The notes beneath the pieces are model-generated. The model saw only the letters and a program-made list of their open reading frames with translations, was not told the origin of the DNA and made no database searches. This document shows positions 56,401 through 64,000 of a DNA stretch of 64,000 nt, in pieces (the first letter of the stretch is position 1; each line of letters opens with the position of its first letter). Both the position numbers and the translations under genes were made by a program. This DNA comes from Larix kaempferi (taxonomy: Eukaryota; Streptophyta; Pinopsida; Pinales; Pinaceae), in NCBI GenBank assembly GCA_027924585.1, contig BSBM01000764.1, forward strand, positions 4,040,501 through 4,104,500, given 5' to 3'.

Positions 56401-59046
56401 TAGCACTGCAGGCGTCGGGTTTCCCTTGAGAAACTTATGCACTTCTTCACGATGTGGAAATTCTTTCGTGAAGTGATCATCACCACACAGTATGCATGGA
56501 TATTTAAAATTCCATTTTTGTTTGGTGTCGTCAGAGTTTTTCTTAGGATCTAGCTGATTAGAAGATTTCTTGGATTTCCCTTTATTCTTCTTTTTACCAC
56601 TGGATTTTTGAGGTGAAGTAGATTGTACTCAATTCACTTCAGCAATGGAAGCAGGGATGGGTGATCGGTTGGTGTTGTTACCATCCTATGGGGGGGGGTG
56701 GAGTTGAAATATGGTGGTTCTGTGATCCTCCCGATTGTGTAGCAGGCTGGGCATGAACATAACCAATAATTCCATCGGCATGTGATCTCGTAGGGGGTTT
56801 TACTGGGTCGTATGTGGGGTGTGGGCCATTAGGGATGATATCATACAAGGTGCCAGATTGAGCATAGAAAAATTCTAAGTATTGGGCACATGAAATGGAT
56901 TTTTATTCCATAACGCCCCCCCCATAGCCATGTCTTTATCTATGATGGGAAGTAAGGACTTCGTAAACCATTCAGCGAGTAATTGGTCCAGAATCAGAGC
57001 TTTATTAAGGAGACGCCTCCTTCTCAATTCATGGATGTGATCAAATATGTGAGTAGAGGTGGATTGAAGGAGGGATGTCAAAAGGTCCATGTCGGTTTCA
57101 TAACGGATTGACAATTGGAAATGAGTCAAGAAATCCATAGCTAACGATTGAAAATTGGTGAAAGAATGTGGTGTTAATTCAATGTATCACTTCGCAGCAA
57201 TGCCGGTGAGGGTTTGCTGAAACAACCTCAAATGGATAGAATCCTCAATGAGGGAGTTAGAGGAACACCACAGATGATAAGTCATTACATGGTTTTTGGG
57301 TTCCTCACTGGGTTTTCCATCAAATTTTGGAATGTCTGATGGTAACTTCATAGGAATCAGTGGCTGGTTTGTGCCATGTTGAATGAGATCGTTAGTCAAA
57401 GAAGACAAGTCTAGAAGATGTAACGTATCCAAAAAGGGTAAATGTCGGTTTGGCTACAAATATTGGTAGTATTGATATGGCATCTGAGTACTAGTATGAC
57501 TGTGAATCGAATCATCATAAGGTCCTCCCATAAAGGGTTGGCCAGATGGAGGTGAGCCTCCTGAAGGAGGAGGTGGACCAAAAGGGGGTCCTCTGCAAGA
57601 ATAGGGAGGTCCACCACTGCCATATGGGTGTCATCCTGGTGGACCGGAAGGGGGACCTCCTCCAGAATGAGGAGGCCCACCGCCGCTGTATGGGGGTCCT
57701 CCGGGTGGAGGTGGAGAAGGTTGGACAGGTGGTGGGGGAGGAGGTGGGATAGGTGGGGGTGCGGGGGGTGGTCCACCAGCTGGAGGTCTAGTTGGTCGAA
57801 CATTATGATGCCCCCATGGGGTATTCATGTTTTCGGGATAGGGTGATCCAGGGAAAATATTTCCCGGATAGTTTGGACCTATAGAAATGTTTTGATTTCC
57901 CGGGTATATATGGCCCCATGGGGGTTGGGTCCAATTTTATGGTCCCCCCATTTGATGTGTAATTTGTCCCATGGTTAGGAGTCAACTTCCAACCATGCTA
58001 TAGTTCATGTGTGAAGAATGTTAGGTCCACTCATGTTGTGTCCCCTAACTAGATGATGTTCCCCAGTTAGGTTTTCTCCACTAACTAGAGGTTTCCCCCT
58101 CAGTTGAAAAAAATCCACTCGTTGGGGTATGGAAACAAGGGTATGTTGTCCACTGATATTAGGTTGACCCGAACCGGTTGGTTGACTACTAACTAAGGAA
58201 TGACCTCCACTCTTGTGTTGGGTAGTAGTTATATGATAACTTCCACTCGGATTTTGAGGTGGAGGTGGTGGAGACAGTGTTCCAGTCATGTAGTTAATAG
58301 TAGCTGAAGGTTTCCCTCCAGTTTTTGGGGTCAAATAAGGTGTAGAGATGGTCAAATGGACTGGAGGAGTACTAGAGGGGAAAGACAATTGACTTGGCTC
58401 GTAAAAGGACATAATCGGTGTAGATATTCCTGGTGAAGAAAGGGAAAAAGAATGTAGAGGTGAATGTTGTTCAAAAATTAGTACTTCTGGATTGGACCTA
58501 GGGGGGAACTCTGGCATCTAAGTTGGTTACCGAATGTCCGTAATACTTCGATGGTTTCGTAAACTGGCATGAGAAATACGTCATCCGATATCCAAGGAGG
58601 AAACCAGCGTGGTGGAGTTTCCACCATCAGAAGTGAACCAAAATCAAAAACTTGTTGACCTAAAGAAGTGTCCCAAAATGAATTTGTTGGACGAAAAGTT
58701 GTCGATATAGGGTCGTCCTAGGGCTGACTGAAAATCCAGTCCATAGCCCCAAGATGTCCTTCAAGCAAATGATGAAAGGTTGTTCCACCATCAAAGGTCC
58801 CTTAAGATCAGTGATTGGTGGATTTGCAGGAGGAGAGTAGTTCACTCTTGATTCTAAGGTAGAAGTGCCTTCTTCATGTGACATAGAAGTGGAGGGTTGA
58901 TCCATAGTTTCTCCTAAGTTCTCCTCCTGGTTAAGGGGATATTCAGGTGGAAGATTTAAAATTCTACGGGATATTGTTAAAGGTTGATCATCCAGGCTAT
59001 CTAAAACAAAACTTCTCCTATGAGTTTTCTGCAAAAGAAAAAACAC
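56401..59046 (-). pseudogene. Gypsy gag region upstream of the protease
   Basis: Right to left: a Ser/Pro/Gly-rich N-terminal part (59046-58005), a Pro-Gly-rich repeat region (57830-57450; PPYSGGGPPHSGGGPPSG), the capsid start PKFDGKPSEEPKNHVMTYHL (57357-57300) with LRLFQQTLTGIAAKWY, a further capsid part FLTHFQLSIRYETDMDLLTS and LLAEWFTKSLLP (57138-56940), and a knuckle CILCGDDHFTKEFPH (about 56515) with the last Cys changed to Phe. The region is split by at least five stops or shifts. It reads straight into the protease at its left. The 5' LTR of this element was not identified. Confidence 0.8.
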
Positions 59047-60575
59047 ACTTCAATATCTACTAAAGCTAAAGATGCAAGAAAACGTATGTGGTAGGAGGGA
59101 TTCAATAGTCTGGAACCTCACAGGATTATCAAGGCATCGCAACTTGCGATATACTATAGGGTCCAACAGTTATACTCGGCCCAATTTTTCAGAGCACTAA
59201 CCAGGGAGGATTAGGACCGTATCGCTGACTATATAACTCGACTACCTGGAAGTATGTGCATAGTATCTCCCTGAGTGTTGTTATCAGTGTATTTCCATGC
59301 CAAGACAGCCAATAGTTAACTTAGAAGGTTTCAAGAATCCTAATAGGGTTTCCTGATATACATTAGGTACGTGGGAGCTCAAATCCATAATGGTGTTAGC
59401 TAATGCACAACTGCAGGAGAGGAGCCTTCTGATATACTATCGAGTATGTGAAGTACCTTTCTATATACCCGAAGGTACGTGAAAGGTCATTCAATATACT
59501 AATTGGTACGTGGAATAACCATAATCCCTCGAGATGCAATGCAGGAAAATAACAACTGCTACAACGCTTAAAGACATTGTAACATGTCTCTAAGTTAACA
59601 CACAAGTTTCTATACAATTTTAACCTAAGATACCATTAAATTTTATCTTGTCAGTTGTGGATGCATGAGGTGTATGTAAAATTCTACAGGTGAAGATCAC
59701 TTTAGCTTGAACTAACCTCACAATTTCACTCAAATAATTGCAGAGAAAAAGAGAAAGAATATGATCAAAATTCACACATGAAACTCAAAGAATGTGAAAA
59801 ACTGTTGTAATGTCATTCTTCAGCCGTAAGATGGAAAAAAAATGAGAGTACAATAGACTAAATTTGATATCAGTGAAGGTGATTCAATTCTCCTCATGGC
59901 ATGGCTTGGACTGCATTGGAGACATCACCCAATCAGTGGTAGTGGTCACAAATAGTCAAATATCAGTCAATGTGAATCTAATTGAGTCATGTGAGCACAA
60001 ATATAGGGAAGGATACTCCAAGGAGGGTGCATTCCATCTGTCAGTGGTCAAGTAGAGCTACTCTAGTCTCTGTAGCAGTCAATCTAAGAGATACAGTCAG
60101 TTAACTGAGCAATCAGCCCTCAAATCAAGGAACTGACCCCCAAATCATGGAACCGACTGATAGATCTCTTAAATCATTGGAATAGGGTGCCATTGTACTC
60201 CATTCATGGAAACAAGTGCACATCAATGGCTAGGAGGGATAATACTAAGCAGAAACACGCTCCTGGGGGCTAAAAAAAAGCAGTAGGTGCTAGGAGACTA
60301 CCATACTGATGACTGGATGCATGCAATGCATGCAAATACAAATGATGATGGTGAGAATATTCCAACAACCCCTCGCAATCCATACTATGAGGAAATAGAA
60401 CTAAAAAAATAGGGCCCTAGTAAGTGAGACCAAAGGTTACCCCGTACAACAATCTGAATAAAAAGTGAGGAAAAAGGGGAAACCAAGTGGGAAGAAAGCC
60501 CCCCCTTAAGATATACTGTAAAAATCTTATCAAGCATGTGCATCACTCACCCAAAGAAGGGATCCAAGGTAAGTG
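59047..60575. other. Non-coding 1.5 kb between Gypsy gag and Copia fragment
   Basis: No supported frame. It probably contains the leader and LTR remnants of the Gypsy element to its left. From 59355 to 59520 a degenerate motif (ATATAC...GGTACGTGGAA) recurs four times. At about 60060-60160 the phrases TCAATCTAAGAGATACAGTC and ACTGA/TCAG words suggest further decayed repeats. No LTR edge could be placed. Confidence 0.4.
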
Positions 60576-60578
60576 AAC

Positions 60579-60953
60579 TTATTCATCGAGAAGAACTCTG
60601 TCGACAAGAAATTGATCTATGTGTGAAGTTGCAAATCTTCCATTCTGAAAATCAGATCTGGTTCTCCTTGGGTCAAGTGGATCTCCAACAATATCACTGG
60701 TATATATAAGAGTTGTGGCAGCCCATATAGGAAGAAGAGTTGGATCTTCAGGTGCTAGATCTTTAGGCTCTTGTGGATCTGGATATAACATTCACTCATC
60801 TTCACTGTCAGGTGCTAGATCTTCAGGTTCTTGTGGATCTAGATCTAGCATTCGCTCTTCATCACTTTCAGAGTCAGAATCTGAAATATCTTTAGATGAA
60901 GCTTCGCTCTCTTGCTCAACAAGCAATGGTGGTGCAGTAGGAAATCTTTCTTC
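60579..60953 (-). pseudogene. Copia integrase-RT linker fragment
   Basis: The frame holds an acidic stretch (SDSDSESDEERMLDLDPQEP) and its own tandem duplicate (YPDPQEPKDLAPEDP), with a stop between. The linker typical of one Copia group follows (IWAATTLIYTSDIVGDPLDP, RRTRSDFQ, HIDQFLVDRVL). It lies in the frame that would continue the ORF at 62348-63474 once the solo LTR and one target copy are removed. RT is not present downstream. Confidence 0.7.
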
Positions 60954-62347
60954 TGTAACGTCCCCTCCCGTGGACCCAATTCAAGGAAGGGAACATGATA
61001 CCAATCTATGGGGCTTTTACATAAACTCATCCCATTCATTAGATTCAAAGCAATAAAACAAATGTGTGCATATGAAAATCAAGAAAACATGCACAGTGGA
61101 AATAAACCCCATCCAAACACATTTCATATGCATTCAGCATATCAAAAAATTCATCAATTTAAAACATTGCAGAGGAAAAACACATAGATAGACAATAACT
61201 TATCTTTATTGTGAGATGGTCCCAAGCAACTAGCTATGTCACTGCAATGTTTTACCCAACCATAGGTCTCTGCCCAGCCTGTATTATTTCAGCAGTCAGA
61301 GACCACCCCCAAGCTGGGCAGGATTTCTACAAGGAAAGGGGGACATTCAAGCTCATACATAGCCAAATAAGCATTTCATCTAAGCCAAGCCAGTCCACAG
61401 TTTAATTTATCGGGCTAAATCTAAACCGTCTTCATTTCTGGATGCTTGCACTCAAGCTCAAGCCAAAGCACTGGATACCCATAACCCATACCCCAATATA
61501 CACTACTTACACACAACAAAACTCCATCATTGGGCATGGATACACATTTTAACAATGGGATTTACAAAAAGATGGCCATGGGTTTCCCCCAAATCGTGGG
61601 CACACCAAAAACTAACTGTGGAAAGAGAAATTCAACCACAGGGAGCAAAAGCTATTTCTCCCACAGGATATGAGCATTCCAATGGCCAAAACGGCCTCAA
61701 TGAAACCCCAAATCGATTTGTTCTCTTCCCCACTGGTAACCAAAACAAAAACACCCTTCCAAGCTAGAAAGATGAAGGAAAACATAGAAAAACCATGGAG
61801 GAAAATGCCCAGGAAACTCCAAACTCGTGATGGAGAAAAACTGATGGGTGAAGAATGGCTTGGGGAGCAATTTCATGGCTCTTTTATTGCTAAGGAATCC
61901 AAACACGATTTTCCATGTAGGGTGGCTTTCCCATACCCGAATTTGGATAGCCATACCTCCCATTCCCCAAGGCATTAACTATTTCAACCAACTCTTGGGA
62001 GAAATGAATGATTGGGTACAAAAGTCAACATGGGTAGTTGAGGTTTTTATGGGTTCTCTCATTGACACTTGGCTTGACTTGATTAGTTCAAGGGTTTGAA
62101 TGTCCCCCCCCATTCCTTGTAAAATCATGCCCCCATCTCTTGTTTCATTGCATAGCTAGTTGTGGGTATTTGATTAAAATGTATATTTACACGAGATTTA
62201 AAATTCCAATGTGCCTAGCTAGCACGTAAACCATATGCATCAATAAATCAATGGCAGGGCCTTGGTCTTGAGCTCCTCACCACGATTTTATAACAATACT
62301 ACATCATTTACATTTTAATTCAATGGGGTCAAAATCGGGACATTACA
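60954..62347 (-). mobile_element. 1.4-kb solo LTR, TGTAACGTCCC family
   Basis: It begins TGTAACGTCCCC and ends GGGACATTACA and is flanked by a perfect target duplication TCTTC (60949-60953 and 62348-62352). Its centre resembles the 2.5-kb LTR at 28229: CCCAACC(A/T)TAGGTCTCTG and CCACCCCCAAGCTGGGC-like blocks occur in both. It interrupts a Copia-derived frame. The strand is inferred from relatives. Confidence 0.93.
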
Positions 62348-63516
62348 TCTTCAATTTCTGGAGGTATCTTCCTCTTGGGAAGAAGTGGATCATGCTCCAA
62401 AAACATGTGCTTGAATTCTCCTTCAGTGGATGCAAGCGAATCTGGAGGCTTCCTGACCTTGCTCGTTTGACTAAACATGGTGAGAACAAATCCAAAAATA
62501 TGAATATCATTTTGGAACATGTGATTCGAACCAACTGAGGTAGTATCAGATCCAAGAACGTGTATATAGCTCTTTGATATCTCCTTTGAACCAACATAGG
62601 TGAGATCATAACCAAATAAACTATGATATAATGATGGTATCTTGGACTTCAAAAAAATCTCCAATAATGATAGATGGTTTCTTGTGATCTCCTTTGAACC
62701 AATAGGAGTGAGATAAAAAACAAATGAACCATGACATGATGGTGGTGGCTTGGATTTCAAATTAGCTCCAAGAATTGATAAATGGTTTCTTATGATCTCC
62801 TTTGAACCAGCATGGGTGATATCAAAACCAAAATCAAAACGATGTGCATGATACTTGAACCCAAGCGAATGGTAGTGTCTTCCATCTTTAGTGGAACTCT
62901 GAAAACGTGTTCCAATGACCAAATAGAAGTTCATAGGAAGCATTTGATCAAGGAGGGAGAATGCATCACCTCCAAAATCTGATTTTAGCTTCAAAACACT
63001 TAGTAGATCATCATCTTGCACATCAGCAGGCTCATTGGAAGTAGATATTTCAAAAGGATCTTCAACTTATAGAGTAGTAGTTGACACACCTTGCTTAGAA
63101 TTCGAATTAGAAGATGGATCAACTCCATCGGTTGTGTTACTTTCATCTGCTTCTGCTACATGGGAAGTAGACAATTCGAAACTTTCTTCAACTTCTAGAG
63201 CAATAGAAAAAGGAATGTCTTCTATATCTTCTTCTTCATCTTTCTCAATTCCATATTGCTTCATCTACAAAACCAGGTTCTTGGGCTTAGTGAAGAACTC
63301 ATTAGAAGAGTTGAAATTTTTTGGGCTCAGAGAGATTAACTCATTTTCCAGCTGATTCTCTTTCAAATCATCCTTTTGTCCAAATAGAGTGCCTAGATTT
63401 TTCCAAACCTCCTTGGGAGTTTTGATACCAAAGAGATGAAAGTGTAGATCATCGAAAATACTGAGGAGTATCAATCCAATTGCTTCATCAAGCAGGGATG
63501 ATTTTAAGGACCCCCC
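62348..63516 (-). pseudogene. Copia gag fragment fused to in-frame 36-residue repeats
   Basis: One frame runs from 63474 to the LTR with only two stops (63265-63267 and 63067-63069). It starts with the conserved C-terminal half of a Copia UBN2-type Gag (KTPKEVWKNLGTLFGQKDDL, LENELISLSPKNF). An acidic Ser-rich part follows. Then come two 36-residue repeats (GSKEIIRNHLSILG... and GSKEITRNHLSLLE...) and two shorter ones. No zinc knuckle, protease or integrase is found. The frame is interrupted by the solo LTR at 62347. Confidence 0.75.
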
Positions 63517-64000
63517 CTAAATTTATATGTATAAAAAATGGGCGAATATCCATGATACGCAGGAAAGTGTGAAGGCTATTTTATCAATAACATAATGGGT
63601 ATATATAATTTTTTGGCGAACCTTTCACAGAATTATAAAATCTTGTAAACTTTGGGCGAATCTTTCACAAAATGATAAAAACTTGTAAAAGTTTTGGAAA
63701 ATATTTCACAGAATTAGAAAATTTTGTGAATTCTTGGCAAATCTTACACTAAACTATAAAAATTTGTAAATTCTCGAAATATTTGTTGAAATTTGACTTA
63801 ATAAAATTTCCTAGATGTTTTTTTATTCACTTTAGATTTCCCATGTACTCATGCATTAGGACACCTTGTAAACAAAATCCATTTTTTTAGGTGACCTACT
63901 ATGTCATTTCATAGTCCCACTGATAGATCCCTTGTAATTGGTGTCTGAATTGCACACACCAAAATGATGGTTTATGCGTCTGCTAGGACCTACGACTATG
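63517..64000. repeat. AT-rich end of the window with a ~55-bp degenerate tandem repeat
   Basis: Between about 63610 and 63780 a unit of the form TTTGGCGAATCTTTCACAGA then ATTATAAAATCTTGTAAA occurs four times with decay. Homology to Copia gag stops near 63516, so an element boundary or deletion lies there. No gene is seen to the end. Confidence 0.6.

Noticed and set aside
57546-57846. Gly/Arg/Trp-rich plus-strand frames
   Set aside because: They are antisense to the Pro-Gly-rich part of a Gypsy Gag; the minus-strand frame fits its neighbours.

Overview
The window looks like a piece of a large, repeat-saturated gymnosperm genome, most likely a conifer. No intact host gene, rRNA, tRNA or CRISPR was found. 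Nearly everything recognisable is a retroelement, mostly nested and decayed: Ty1/Copia and Ty3/Gypsy LTR elements, solo LTRs with 5-bp target-site duplications (TSDs), and one Penelope-like element (PLE) with a GIY-YIG endonuclease. Canonical GIY-YIG PLEs in land plants are known to me only from conifers, which is the main clue to the host. No organism label was given, so this is inference.

Layout. 1-4.9 kb: AT-rich DNA with a solo Copia LTR (232-880, TSD CTAAC) and several local tandem arrays. 4.9-27.3 kb: a very large minus-strand Ty3/Gypsy element of the non-chromodomain Tat/Athila-like type, with LTRs at 4932-6487 and 25768-27301. Read right to left it has gag, zinc knuckle, protease, a tandem second copy of gag-C/knuckle/protease, another gag-like domain, RT, RNase H, integrase, and an extra long open reading frame (about 9.34-6.5 kb) before the 3' LTR. 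Its integrase is split by a complete minus-strand Copia element (10521-17407, TSD TTTCT). 28.2-30.7 kb: a 2.5-kb solo LTR (TSD CACTA). 32.8-41 kb: the primer-binding site and start of another large LTR, interrupted by a complete plus-strand Copia element (33338-40442, TSD ATCTC). Integrase and part of RT of that element are replaced by about 1.1 kb of non-retroelement DNA with exon-like pieces.

41-47 kb: unassigned, AT-rich, with minisatellites and a 1.2-kb polypurine tract. 47-52.6 kb: a minus-strand large-LTR element (5' LTR 50340-52641) whose body carries the plus-strand PLE fragment. 52.6-55.1 kb: gag and partial 5' LTR of another Gypsy element. 55.1-59.0 kb: gag-protease of a further Gypsy element lacking RT. 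60.6-63.5 kb: a Copia-derived gag/linker frame with in-frame 108-bp repeats, split by a solo LTR (TSD TCTTC).

The elements do not form a pathway. They record successive insertions, internal deletions, duplications and sequence capture. The points most worth checking are the PLE/GIY-YIG fragment, the extra ORF and patched tandem duplication in the giant Gypsy element, a palindrome at the TATA box of the Copia LTRs that covaries between copies, and the possible host-exon capture in the second Copia element.
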